From positions 186,001 through 250,000 of the forward strand of contig OW568877.1 in assembly GCA_938743325.2 (NCBI GenBank): a stretch of DNA of 64,000 bases. Reading direction: 5' to 3'. The position numbers were made by a program, and so were the translations under genes. Below, one piece after another: positions 38,201-46,912 of the stretch; position 1 is the first letter of the stretch; every line of letters starts with the position of its first letter. Under the pieces are notes generated by a model that did not search any database, was not told the origin of the DNA, and saw only the letters and a list, made by a program, of their open reading frames with translations. Source of the stretch: Pycnococcus provasolii (taxonomy: Eukaryota; Chlorophyta; Pseudoscourfieldiophyceae; Pseudoscourfieldiales; Pycnococcaceae).

Positions 38201-41200
38201 GCCCTCCGGCTCCGAAGCGCTGAAAGACATCTGCGCGGCGCCCGGGCCGACGCGAATCGCGTACTCATTCGTCTCGTACAGCGCCATCACTTCCTCGGGG
38301 GAGAGCTTGCGATTGTACACCGTAACGGAGTCGACGATGCCGTCGAAGTTCTCGCCGATCAACTTGTTGCCCAGAACGGACGTCACCAGGTCGGCATATC
38401 GTGTCGTGCTTGACGCGAGTTTGCCATTCACGTACGTCGTTGTCAGCGTGCCGACGACGAACTCCCACGAGTCGTACGTGATCGCATCCGCAGTCGCGGA
38501 GCATGACGGATATCCGATCGTAGCTTCCCACACGGATCGCTGAGGAGAGAAGGCTGGGAACAGCGGCGAGTTGTAGTACACCCACATCGCCACTGTTACG
38601 CCGCCCGTGCAGCTGGGAATCTTGATGGTGTCCTCGGGACCCATCATGTACGCAGTCGAGGGCATGCCAGCGTAACCCGTGGCAATCGTCGCGCCGGAGG
38701 TCATGCCATGACGGCCCATGCCACTGTAGTCCTTCACGTCGCCGTTCAACGGGTAGTAGCAAACGATACCGGACTGCAGGTCCTCGACGAGGATCTTCTG
38801 CGAGAAAGGTACCTTCGTGAGCGCTTGACCCGCTTTGCTATTTGTAACCTCAACCTCGGATGATCCTCCGGCACCAGCTTTGGCGGGCACCGTAGCCGTC
38901 ATCATCAGATCGGAGACGACCACCGCATCCACGTCGACGCCGTCAACCTTCACGTGAGCATCGGTGTCAAAGTTGACGCCTTGCACAGTGATCGTTTCTC
39001 CGCCCTTGACAGGGCCGAAGCTGCCAGCCTTGTACGTGGTCTTGGTCGAGACCGCGGGGAACCACGGTGCGCCCGTGTACGAGTAAGTCGGGTGCACCTC
39101 CACGGCACCATCGAATGACTGCGTGGCGTCGGACCACTTCGTCGTGGCGCTCGCAGACAGAGATGCGTGGTTGGCACCCATCTCGTCCTTTGCCGCGGTG
39201 CCAGCCATCGCGTTGAAGCGGTAGTACGCCACCAGGCTTTCCTTGCTCGGCTCGGCCCAGAACATGTTATTCATCACATCAGAGGCAGACAGCGCGCGGT
39301 TGTACACGACCACCTCGTCGATGTCACCCGCAATGAATTCACGCGGCATGTTCATGTCGTCAAGATCCATTCCGATGTGGAAGGTACCGACACCAGACGT
39401 ATCGGGTCGGCTCTTCGTGGTGAAGGTGCTAAGCGCCTGGCCGTTGAGGTACAACGTGCCCTCGCCGCTCTCCGTGATCGTCACCATAACGTAGTACCAG
39501 CTGCCCACAGCAACCTCGAGGTCCTTGCCCGTGGTGGCTCGAGTCGTCGCGGCGTCCATGATGTGGTCGTCGTAGTAGAAGAACACTCCAGACGTTGCCG
39601 ACTTCATCGGACTGACGCCGCTGACTGTCGGTCCACGTCCCTCCCACTGCAGGAGCGCGCGATTGTTGTAGTTGTTCGCGTCCTTGCCCGCGGGAACGCC
39701 AAAGGAAAGAACCGTCTGCACTCCCTTCTTCATTCCCGGCTTCACCCACGTGCCAAACGAATACGCGCCAGACGTGAGCAGGGCGCTCACTCCATTGGCG
39801 GTTACGTAGTCCTTCGCCATGTAGCGATCCGAACAGCGCATGGAAATCGACAACCACTTGTCCCTGCCTGGGCAAGGATCGCCGAAGATTTCGTTCTTCG
39901 GCATGACTGTGCACGAGTCCTGACCAAGGCACTGCTTTTCAACGATATCCATGGTGTACAGGAAGGGCTTGCCCACGTCGCTGTGGCAATCGTCGTTGAT
40001 CGCGTACAAGCTGTAGTCGTACGCAGCAAGCTTCTTCGTGCCGTCGCACTGGTCGACCATCTTCGAGTTTCCTGGATTCTCGGGACGGCCGTACGACGCG
40101 AAGAGCACCTTGTCAAGGCGCTGCCCGGCCGGGCACACGAGCTTGCACTCCGACGTCTTCTCGTTGGCGGAGCATCCCACGATGGTCTCCGTCTTCTTCT
40201 CGTCGCCCTCGAGCGTTAGCACCCTCTCGCGGTAGGTCACGGTGCCCCTTGCAGCGGCTCGCGGGTTCGCAAGCTGCAGGTAGCCGATCGACGGCATGTC
40301 CGCTCCGGGAGTCACGCACGATGCCGAGGTTCCGTCAATGTGCGTTGCAACCACAAGCTCCTCGTCCCCAAAGCTGACCGATTCAGTCGTCGAGTTGTGC
40401 TTCATTGATGTGAATGCACACTTCAGCCACTGGCTCTTCGCGGCGTTGAAGCCAGTAACAGTCACCTTTTCACCACCGTCGAGGCCGCTGTACGTGGTAT
40501 CCGTGGAGTAGAAAGTGAACGGCTCCCACGGAGCCTCGATGTACTTGAACGAAGGCAGAGTCGTCGAGACGAAGTTGTTCGCCTCGAAGAAGCGCAGACC
40601 CCTGTCCGACAACATGCTCACGGACTCGTCGAAGTGGTACAGCGACGGGATGAAAGCATTCGTCTCTTGGCTCGGTCCGGTTGACGGGTTGAACTTGTAG
40701 TAGAGCGCAGCTTCCTTGATCTCATCCGCCGAAAGTGGGGAGAACCACTTGGCGTGCGGAGTTGGTCGAACGCCGCTGTACACACGCACTTCATCGATGA
40801 ATCCTGTGAAGTGCCTCTGGGCATCGACGGGGCAACCCGGGGGCGTGGAGGACGAGGGACTTGCCTCAGATAGAAGACGGCGGCGAGCCGTGCGTCCACC
40901 GACGCTCAGCTGAGGCTGGGTCGTTGTGGTGGTGGTCGTTGTGGTGGTGGTGGTCGTCGTCGGGGCGAGATCCGGCGGGGGATTCGGCGGCGGCGGCGGC
41001 GGAGGTGGGAGCGGAGGTGGGCTCGGAGGAGGCGGTGGCGGCGGCGGCGGAGGGCCGCAAGCAATGCCCGCCACAAAGATCTGGCCACCCTGGATCACAG
41101 AGCCAGGAATGCGAATGTCCGTTGGAGAGCCGTCCACCTTCACACCATCGACGATAATCGATGTACGGTACAGCTTGATGTTGCCCGACACTGCCTCGGT

Positions 41201-44200
41201 GTCCGAGGGTACCGTCTTGCCTGGTGGTGCCGCGAAGTCCGGCTCAACCGTCACCTCCACGTAGTGCCACTCATTGATCGCCGCGGGTCGTCCGAGCTCG
41301 GTGGCATTCGCGAAGTCGGCGACGCCGTATGAGCTGCTCTTGTCCATGTCGCTTTGCAGGAACACCTTTCCATCGCGATACATAGCGCACACACTTGTGC
41401 TCACCTGGATACCGGACGCGTACACCGTCTGCTTGAGGTCACGGCGGCCACCAATGTTGATATCAACCACCGCCGGAGGTGGGGGAGGCGGAGGCTTGAG
41501 TCCCTCGCATGCGGTCGCCAGGCACACAATCGGCTGGTCCTCGCACGGGTCATTCTTCTTCGGGTAGAACCACGCTCCGAACGTCACACCCTTCATGGCG
41601 TCAAGGTCATTCGTGGCCGACTCGGAGTACGCATAGTCATCAACGCCGTCAAAGTCAACCGCCATTTCCTTGAGCTTAAGCTTCTCAGGCATCGCCACCG
41701 GAGTGGAAGCTTCCGCCGAGGTGCACATGTCGCTGTGAGCGTCGTTCATGACGGCAAAATTTGCCTCCTTGGGGATTGGCGCTCCTGGCGAGGTGCACTC
41801 GATCTCGTCGATGCTCACAAACTTTGCATCCGTGGTCACGCCATCTTGCGAGCACTTCAAGAACTTGGAGTTGGCGAAACCGAAGCCCGTCACCGTGATG
41901 GCATTGTATCCCTTCGTGATGGGCACTGTGCGATCCTGGAAGTAGTCGAACGTGCTTGGGCACAGGTTCGGCATGGGCTTCGGTACCGACATGCCAAGCG
42001 GGCCGTACTGCGCGACGGAGTATGAGCCCGTCTCGAAGCGCTTCTTGCCCACACCGCCGTGGCTTGCGTAGCCGATTGTCGTCGACGGGCAGTCCTTCAC
42101 GCGCTTCATGTTGAGAGTAGGCGCCAGGAAGGGAACGCTCGTCATCTTCGGCTTCACGCCTCCAATAGCCGAACCATCGAAGACGCCAAGGTATTCGCTG
42201 TCATGCGCGATGTTCGCACCATCGAAATCGTTGTACTTGTAGTAGCTGACGAGATCCTCGTATGGGTCCTGCTGCACGGCACCTCCCACAGGGCACATTT
42301 CCGACGCGGTGAAGTTGCCCCACATAACCTGGCCAATCTCACACGGCGACAGAGAGCGGCTGAACACCGCCGTCTCCTCAATCATGCCCTTGTAGCTGTT
42401 GGATGCGTCGCCAATGCCACCGAGGTACAGCGTACAGTCACTCGGGGGCATAATTCGCGTCGGGGAGGTGAAGACCTCCGCGCCGTCGAGGTAGACGGTG
42501 ATGCTACCGCCTCCACTCGCACTCGTCTTACCCGTGACAGCAATGTGGTGCCACTGGTTCACGGTGAATCCGGTCGCACTGCCGAGATTCTTCACCTTCT
42601 CGGAGGCAACCGGCTCAGTGTCGACGTTCTCGATGAAGCTGAACGTCTCCTCCGCCTGCAGAATGCCGGCGAACGAGTTGATCTTGTTGTCCCAGAACAG
42701 GTATACAACCTTTCCGTTCGCAGGCTTTTCCGTGGGGAAGACCCATGTGCTAAACGTGAATCCACCCTTGGACGCAAATTCGTGGCACATACCGTATCCC
42801 TTCACGTAGTCATCCTTTCCGTCGAAGTCGTACGCCGCCTCAGAGTAGAAAAGCGGAACACCAAAAGGCTTTGTCGCACCGCCCGACGTCACGGAAAGTG
42901 CGCTAACCGTCGGGTTTGTCGAGCCAAGTGCCATGCACTTAACCTCGTCGAACGACACGAACGTAACCGGCTGTTCTCCAAGCCCGCTGAGCGTGCACTT
43001 GCTCCACATTGAAGCTGCGTAGTTGCTGCCCATCACCCTAATCTCCGTGTTTCCGTCCACGTGCACGTTGTTCGGCAAAAGCGTGTCGGGGCACGGTGCC
43101 AAGATCGGCGTCGCCGTGAACTCGAAGAAAACCTGGCCCGTGGCGCAGGTGGTCGAGCACGCAGTGCCATGACGCGCCTTTCCGCTCGAGTCGAAGATCG
43201 TCGCGCCGTTCGCCTGCATGATAGCCTCGCGAGTCTGGCCTGGGAGGCGGCGGAAAGGAGTGGCCGCGGCACCGACGTTCGCAGTTCCGCTGCCATCGGT
43301 GTCCGCCGCAACGGTTGTGTAGTTGGTGCTGAGGTTCACCGTTCCGGCATTGTACTTGTTGTATCCAGTCGCACCCGTCGCCGAATGGTCGTTCAGCTTG
43401 TAGTAAGCCTCGAGCTTGGCCTCCTTGGACGGATCGAGCGGCTGGAACATCTTGCTCTCAACCTCCGAGGCTGTGAGATCGCGAGAGTACACCCTGATCT
43501 CGTCCACACGCCCCTGGAAGTGGTTCGTACCACCACCGATGCGGAAGAAGCCAGTAGAACCAGGCTTGGATCCAATCACTGTGCCAACCACTGTCACCTT
43601 TCCGTCGACCAAGCCCATCGATGCCGTCATCTTGTCCGGATCGTGGTACGCCTGGCCGGGCGTGGGGTAGTACGACTTGCGAACTCCGTCAAGGTAGATC
43701 GTCAAGTCACCCGCGGGCGAGATGGTGACCATCGCGTAGTGCCAAGTGTTTCCTCCGAGATCGGAAGCTGTTGTCAGCGTGATGCCCGAAATGCCGTCGA
43801 AGTACTCGAGCGCGTAGCGTGCACCAAGGTCGTGTGTCGTCGTTCCATCGGCGTAGTAGCTGACGGTCGTGCGCACCCAGCGAAGTTGGTGCACGATGTT
43901 CTCCGTCGTCTGACCGGCGAGCGTGTAGCCCATCGTTACGAGTGGCTGCGTCGCCATGGAGTGCGATGCGTCAGCGTTGAACCAAAGGCCCATGGACATG
44001 CCGCATTCCGTCGTGAGCTCAGGAAGCACCGTAGCAGGGGCGTTCAGGTGTGCGCCACCGCTGAGCTCTACAGCCGTGTTGGTGACGAGGATCGTATAGC
44101 AACGCTCGTCGACGGTGATGCTTGGCGTTGTCAGCGTCATCGTCAGCTCGGGGAACTCCAGCGGCTTGGCATTCGTGGCAAGGAAGCAGATCTGGTACTT

Positions 44201-46912
44201 GCACTCCTGACCATCCTTCGGCGTCCACTTGAACGTGCGGAGTGACGGGTCGCTGTACGTGTCCGTGGAGAATATCGTATTCTCGTTCTCGCCAAACTGA
44301 GCTCCATCTGGAAGGCTTCCCTGTGAGATGAAAAGGCGAATGCGGTTCGACGTGCTCGATCCAGTTTCCTGGCGAGCGCCAATCTGGAACTCGAGCGTGT
44401 TTCCCACCGCGACGACAAACTCGGTGCCGTTCGCGGGCGTCGGGCCGAAGAAGGATTTTTGAGGATCAGCGGGGTCATCGGTCACACTCACGAGACCGGG
44501 GCGCTGGTCCATCCAGTAGATGATCTTGTCCGTGGTCAGCAGAATGCGCACGCAGCGGAAGCGAGAGACGATGTACATGTCAAAGGCATAGAAGCACACC
44601 GTCACGTCGCCCGGTCGAGGGTCCTTGTCCTGGTCGCTCGTTGCCGTCGGCCACTGGAACTTGCGGCGCACCAACTTACCATCGGTGACAAGGTCGTCAT
44701 TGGCATTGCGGCGCTCATGCGGCATCATCTTCATGTTGTACGCGCAGGTGCCGCCATCAGCCTCGGCACGCGAGCACGCGAACGTCTTCGGCGACACGTT
44801 CGGCGTGACGAAGGTGTCTCCCGTGTACAGGCCAGACGAGTATATGGCAAGCTCGACGCAGTCGTCATCGTCCTTCGCCACGAGGTTGAATGACACCTCC
44901 GTGCCACGCTTCGCGATGATGAGTGCAGCCGTCTCGCCCGTCATAGGCGTGGGCGTGTTTCCGTCATCGGTGCCTGGAACAGCCTGATCAACGAAAACCG
45001 GGGGCGAGTTCGTGATGCAAGCCGAAGTGACAGGCACAACGGAGGTCATGTTCTTGCCACTGGGCGTGATGACGTTGCAGTTGTTGTCGTTCGTGCCGGA
45101 GAACGCGCCGTCAAGGTCGATACCCACACCCGGGCACTTCGCCAAAGTACAGTTGGCGCCGTACGTCTGCGCGGGGGGCAGGCAGTACGTGATGTTGGAG
45201 ATGCTTAATGTCGTCTCTCCTCCTCCGCAGAGCGTGCACTGGCCTGTTCCCGACCCTGAGTACGCAAAGTTGTTTCCGCCGAGCGTCTTGTCGTGGCCAT
45301 AGCGGCCGTCGTCGCGGAAGGTTGTCACTCCCTTGGGCGTTTGGGGCGATCCACCGTCCACGCACTCTGACGAGCACATGCGCATCGGCGGGTAAAGGTA
45401 GAGGAGGAAGTCCAGCGCTCCGGTGACGTGTCCAATGGCACTGTCAAAGCTCGTCGCGGCGGGATCGTGGCTTGCGCTGCGGATGTCGACGACAAGGTTG
45501 TAGAAGCCGGATGGCAGCGGCTTCTTCAGCGGCGACGGGATCGATCCCGCGGTAACGTCGGACGCGCCGTCCATGTCGCTGTCCCAAGCCATGAGGTAAG
45601 GCGACGTGTCGTCGGCGAATGGGCTGACGCCCACCTCCCACTGCACGACACCGGTGTCCTCGTCGAGCGTCAGGCCCGGCGGCTGGTGCGGCAAGTTCTC
45701 CTTGTTGTCCCACGCAGGGTAGTCCTCGCAGTTGAACTCGAACGAGCGCGACGTGGCGACGGTGGTCAGCACGCCGTTGCCCTTGGGGCAGTTGGCGCAG
45801 TCCGTGACACCGTTCACCGTGCAGAAGTCCGTCATGAGCTGGTTGCGCAACGCCTCGTAGTCCTCCTTGAACCACTGGCCAGGAGGCGCCGGGTTGTAGC
45901 CTTCCGGGATGGCGTTCGCCAGCAAGGCTCCCTGCTGCCGCCAGTCCGCAAGCTTGTACTTCACCTTCTCGTTCCCGCTGCCGTCCGCGTTGATGTCCGG
46001 GTCGTAAGCGGCCACCTCAAACGTCGCCATCATGCCAAGTCCCTGCAGGTTCACGCCACGCGACGTGTACGGGATGGGAACAACGGGAAGCGCCGTGGCG
46101 ATGGGGCTGTGGTTGTCGCCCTGCACGTTAACGACCGACTCGACGCGGTAGCGTCCCTGGTTGTTATTGTTCAGCTTGCTGTCGACGAAGTTCAGCCTGT
46201 TGCCGCCGGTGAAGAAGGCGATCCACGGCTCCGTGGCGCTCTTCTTCGCGCTGCTGTACGTGTGCGCGATGGACGCAACGCCGTAGATGTAGTTGCCCGA
46301 CTTGGCGTCGTCGTGGTTGACGTCCGTGATGCGCAGCTCGACGTCGTGCGTATCTCCGTCACCGAAGAAGAAGCCGAAGGAGTCGTACCACGGCGCGCAG
46401 TAGTCCGGCTGGTCGAAGCTGCCCGGCAGCTCGATCTCGCACGGCACGAGCGTCGTGTTCGGCTGCCTGAAGTACGGGATCTTCGCGTTCGTCATCGGGT
46501 CCACGCGGCCGGTGTCGACGGAGGTTCCCGCGGGCGTGTTAGACGGACACGTCGGGTAGTCGCCGGTGTCGAAAGGGCTTTCGCACAGTCCTCCAATGGC
46601 GGAGATGCTGTTCGCCTCGAGACCGTAGCCCGCGGGAAACTTGAGGTAGCTGTTCAGGTAGTTTTCGAACGGCGACGTGAACGTGCACGGCGACGTGACG
46701 AACACCATCGAGCTGTCCGCGCACTGCTCTCCAAACCTGTTACCCCAGTCATAGTCGCGTCGGAACGCCAGGAAGAGCTTGAACGCCACGGAGCTTGCGC
46801 CCGTGGGTGCCCACGAGAGCGCGCCGTATCTGAAGTGCGACGCCTGCGCCAGCTGCGGCAGGCCACACAGGGCCACGAGCGCCGCGAGCACCGTGAGAAC
46901 ACAGCGGTCCAT
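32252..46912 (-). CDS. Giant secreted multidomain adhesin (LamG, IPT, SUEL, PA14, filamin, DUF2341, Kelch)
   Basis: An intronless 14,661-bp frame encodes 4,886 aa from the ATG at 46912. MDRCVLTVLAALVALCGLPQ is a signal peptide with likely cleavage after residue 24, followed by the SHFRYGALSW element seen at the start of some large algal and protist surface proteins. In order, approximately: an Ig/cadherin-like N-terminal third (25-900). Then at least seven LamG/concanavalin-like domains (970-1160, 1370-1530, 1750-2050, 2370-2555, 2715-2885, 3040-3210, 3525-3678). Four IPT/TIG modules lie between them. SUEL lectin domains are at 2247-2360 and 3740-3832, and a PA14 domain at 2904-3024 (YYFYLEADDGVKLVVDGHTL). 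Two filamin-like repeats lie at about 3267-3470, a Cys-rich ShK-like patch at about 4045-4095, and DUF2341 at about 4267-4360. C-terminal Kelch repeats start at about 4600. No C-terminal membrane anchor is visible. The domain mix implies carbohydrate and cell-surface binding. Confidence 0.85.
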   Translation of the reverse strand: MDRCVLTVLAALVALCGLPQLAQASHFRYGALSWAPTGASSVAFKLFLAFRRDYDWGNRFGEQCADSSMVFVTSPCTFTSPFENYLNSYLKFPAGYGLEANSISAIGGLCESPFDTGDYPTCPSNTPAGTSVDTGRVDPMTNAKIPYFRQPNTTLVPCEIELPGSFDQPDYCAPWYDSFGFFFGDGDTHDVELRITDVNHDDAKSGNYIYGVASIAHTYSSAKKSATEPWIAFFTGGNRLNFVDSKLNNNNQGRYRVESVVNVQGDNHSPIATALPVVPIPYTSRGVNLQGLGMMATFEVAAYDPDINADGSGNEKVKYKLADWRQQGALLANAIPEGYNPAPPGQWFKEDYEALRNQLMTDFCTVNGVTDCANCPKGNGVLTTVATSRSFEFNCEDYPAWDNKENLPHQPPGLTLDEDTGVVQWEVGVSPFADDTSPYLMAWDSDMDGASDVTAGSIPSPLKKPLPSGFYNLVVDIRSASHDPAATSFDSAIGHVTGALDFLLYLYPPMRMCSSECVDGGSPQTPKGVTTFRDDGRYGHDKTLGGNNFAYSGSGTGQCTLCGGGETTLSISNITYCLPPAQTYGANCTLAKCPGVGIDLDGAFSGTNDNNCNVITPSGKNMTSVVPVTSACITNSPPVFVDQAVPGTDDGNTPTPMTGETAALIIAKRGTEVSFNLVAKDDDDCVELAIYSSGLYTGDTFVTPNVSPKTFACSRAEADGGTCAYNMKMMPHERRNANDDLVTDGKLVRRKFQWPTATSDQDKDPRPGDVTVCFYAFDMYIVSRFRCVRILLTTDKIIYWMDQRPGLVSVTDDPADPQKSFFGPTPANGTEFVVAVGNTLEFQIGARQETGSSTSNRIRLFISQGSLPDGAQFGENENTIFSTDTYSDPSLRTFKWTPKDGQECKYQICFLATNAKPLEFPELTMTLTTPSITVDERCYTILVTNTAVELSGGAHLNAPATVLPELTTECGMSMGLWFNADASHSMATQPLVTMGYTLAGQTTENIVHQLRWVRTTVSYYADGTTTHDLGARYALEYFDGISGITLTTASDLGGNTWHYAMVTISPAGDLTIYLDGVRKSYYPTPGQAYHDPDKMTASMGLVDGKVTVVGTVIGSKPGSTGFFRIGGGTNHFQGRVDEIRVYSRDLTASEVESKMFQPLDPSKEAKLEAYYKLNDHSATGATGYNKYNAGTVNLSTNYTTVAADTDGSGTANVGAAATPFRRLPGQTREAIMQANGATIFDSSGKARHGTACSTTCATGQVFFEFTATPILAPCPDTLLPNNVHVDGNTEIRVMGSNYAASMWSKCTLSGLGEQPVTFVSFDEVKCMALGSTNPTVSALSVTSGGATKPFGVPLFYSEAAYDFDGKDDYVKGYGMCHEFASKGGFTFSTWVFPTEKPANGKVVYLFWDNKINSFAGILQAEETFSFIENVDTEPVASEKVKNLGSATGFTVNQWHHIAVTGKTSASGGGSITVYLDGAEVFTSPTRIMPPSDCTLYLGGIGDASNSYKGMIEETAVFSRSLSPCEIGQVMWGNFTASEMCPVGGAVQQDPYEDLVSYYKYNDFDGANIAHDSEYLGVFDGSAIGGVKPKMTSVPFLAPTLNMKRVKDCPSTTIGYASHGGVGKKRFETGSYSVAQYGPLGMSVPKPMPNLCPSTFDYFQDRTVPITKGYNAITVTGFGFANSKFLKCSQDGVTTDAKFVSIDEIECTSPGAPIPKEANFAVMNDAHSDMCTSAEASTPVAMPEKLKLKEMAVDFDGVDDYAYSESATNDLDAMKGVTFGAWFYPKKNDPCEDQPIVCLATACEGLKPPPPPPPAVVDINIGGRRDLKQTVYASGIQVSTSVCAMYRDGKVFLQSDMDKSSSYGVADFANATELGRPAAINEWHYVEVTVEPDFAAPPGKTVPSDTEAVSGNIKLYRTSIIVDGVKVDGSPTDIRIPGSVIQGGQIFVAGIACGPPPPPPPPPPSPPPLPPPPPPPPNPPPDLAPTTTTTTTTTTTTTTQPQLSVGGRTARRRLLSEASPSSSTPPGCPVDAQRHFTGFIDEVRVYSGVRPTPHAKWFSPLSADEIKEAALYYKFNPSTGPSQETNAFIPSLYHFDESVSMLSDRGLRFFEANNFVSTTLPSFKYIEAPWEPFTFYSTDTTYSGLDGGEKVTVTGFNAAKSQWLKCAFTSMKHNSTTESVSFGDEELVVATHIDGTSASCVTPGADMPSIGYLQLANPRAAARGTVTYRERVLTLEGDEKKTETIVGCSANEKTSECKLVCPAGQRLDKVLFASYGRPENPGNSKMVDQCDGTKKLAAYDYSLYAINDDCHSDVGKPFLYTMDIVEKQCLGQDSCTVMPKNEIFGDPCPGRDKWLSISMRCSDRYMAKDYVTANGVSALLTSGAYSFGTWVKPGMKKGVQTVLSFGVPAGKDANNYNNRALLQWEGRGPTVSGVSPMKSATSGVFFYYDDHIMDAATTRATTGKDLEVAVGSWYYVMVTITESGEGTLYLNGQALSTFTTKSRPDTSGVGTFHIGMDLDDMNMPREFIAGDIDEVVVYNRALSASDVMNNMFWAEPSKESLVAYYRFNAMAGTAAKDEMGANHASLSASATTKWSDATQSFDGAVEVHPTYSYTGAPWFPAVSTKTTYKAGSFGPVKGGETITVQGVNFDTDAHVKVDGVDVDAVVVSDLMMTATVPAKAGAGGSSEVEVTNSKAGQALTKVPFSQKILVEDLQSGIVCYYPLNGDVKDYSGMGRHGMTSGATIATGYAGMPSTAYMMGPEDTIKIPSCTGGVTVAMWVYYNSPLFPAFSPQRSVWEATIGYPSCSATADAITYDSWEFVVGTLTTTYVNGKLASSTTRYADLVTSVLGNKLIGENFDGIVDSVTVYNRKLSPEEVMALYETNEYAIRVGPGAAQMSFSASEPEGVEGLKVTYYGAGKFMESIMAPIQHDWMAGSPLAALGTDGWSAHFKGHVYAPVSAEYYFYLEADDGVKLVVDGHTLIDGAAHAGDVRRTHGNVELVAGWYPIEIMYTDKTEGASIKLEWVTTDGSIKMQTVPSKNLRAGTGALALGAWVKADSVDGYQAVLSQHLDAAGTAGIALGIFNGGVTAAVHVGCKYPASECNPYRQINSIYAKVTAGSYHHIAASYDGLTMKIYVDGFMLDHHTFGTVTKDVLHYSGSSQPWTFAPAPPTSLVPLGGAMKQYSGLVYSAFLMNSAILDDAAFRSSMACSPMTLPPPGLAMYITVDEGLGVTAIDMSTNSTTTYVDATIVAAAKPMPTWSNATCLTYSADAASTVVKGPAMTDALAGQCATFTIDAKDMCGRSMKRGGEKFAVEIVGPMHLHSEVLSLSVGSGIVDNGDGSYSVHFTREVAGFYRVFVYLNGAMLPQYATQKMYVHAFVPSMVKSFIYDDTDGLSLDEISESIAGVPVTFAIAPTDEFGNQHTAGGDDFEVLFVGPYEFNGVVTDLQDGRYIVSYNAQVTGQYRMYVMFKSLGTTQYVCLSGQKTCTDNTLSRYSHCSFATVSSASFSGHSGCAFCVTVSEGHSLSPSPLHVTFPDSKELDVTGFFTFMASVKKVTKSATASREYLLTKQSEYSGKGWWAALVGDRYTAADEYDFEVGIYVGTEDFRVVASKVTLPNTTWVHLSATYDGQAFALYVDGAMAGSASYADEPARYNKANSQPVRVGQGFDGLIDNIAVFDKVRVVAGDDKCPLGVASPVPSRSHPAADGLVAYYRFQEGEGYYAADIGSAGNSGVLGLLCESVSENKDMYLSCPANYTISAILYANFGVNEGSCGAYVAAGDCETQEHAMKFVTARCLGQGSCKLPATKGWFGNPCKHATKTLAVNAVCSPMLGSNAKTGWSKEVPPTMVDVSSGIELSCPYQSSNNPSEFASALGAGSPSCSSFDGMFDAMDGTDEFVTVKVMDGCGFYDQTPTAHPSMKVAKIPYISPPLYVGESPMDVPETNVLGLHLAEPAYPMVKHVPDAQKCGNNGEEFLFQYTPNYAGNPVLTASASFAPTFTREVTTTTRTAMGMMWKATSKLSGSGMNGAEAGVKSLFHIHAVDTLGSAIPTCHDFDDLARANLGGSCESLKSTCGSNAAVSKLCPATCSSCATWLLAQDDAAAVTAVKAKSSHPSTCAGAKAGHATSELYEILCPATFVSGTEKFKKHGLLGSINVKIAGGKAAASEISANPVANIYDVTVVYPHIGDYNVTVKITTQAGEVSENTFSVSVTDASPRKVVTHGSKPKAVLGAAAAAHDAAPDYNVYLMGGAAEDGSYVSDTWKLTTGMDSPAGLFSYRKKLDVSFAKAGSVVELKTDFDSLIKSGKMRSDCADVVLYDEDGVAAKFWIEPAGTPHGCGSATGTILWIETTASSLTKGLYLYYGNVDHTTKLSTSSIFTMFEDFESASLDAAWTIDSSSTDTCEPLKPGDVGSLASFTVTSDISLTGSQSLRANAQTMVGGTISRSATAPSGTGYVLKGFLFDTAYSGEHFMSPDFTACTADTTDSDKALLPTKNGVGVYSTSSNVSYSHTYPWLSTPVTRTKGWHSMAFYDDGSMLSVVVDDNHESKDVMKKAKSSLSKVLIRAGAFVDQSVGSTMYWDAIFVAPYQSSAAKAGDEEAVMFSPGVTAWSSVGTTNPPPARQGHSAVVSGGKAYVLMGERNGFKYDDVWSYDFVADTWAFQPPANTLSDLARADHTSVVYGSHAYILGGRTVAGVTNSFLKYDLTDRSWSAMPSPLGMAARFGHAAAVSGTKMTVTGGVLSDGSLSNEVWTYDFVSTVWTLVSPRKDNFLDNTAASAEFAVLVDAVAGPHTLPEPAFGGWAVAGGPAGNVYIGGGETMSSASSNSYKFDATAKSFNGMVAQPFARFDAAYTLVGGAANSQAIVMAGGDGKSVKDDAYTMWVGDDGVADVRA
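40920..41062 (-). repeat. Poly-Pro / poly-Thr insertion inside a LamG domain of the giant adhesin
   Basis: In-frame simple sequence encodes mostly Pro (with Ser, Leu, Asn) followed by 14 Thr. It splits the LamG domain between FVAGIACG and the closing strand FTGFIDEVRVYSG. A shorter poly-Pro loop occurs about 145 residues earlier (41483-41503). Hydroxyproline-rich stretches of this type are common in volvocalean wall proteins. Confidence 0.8.
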
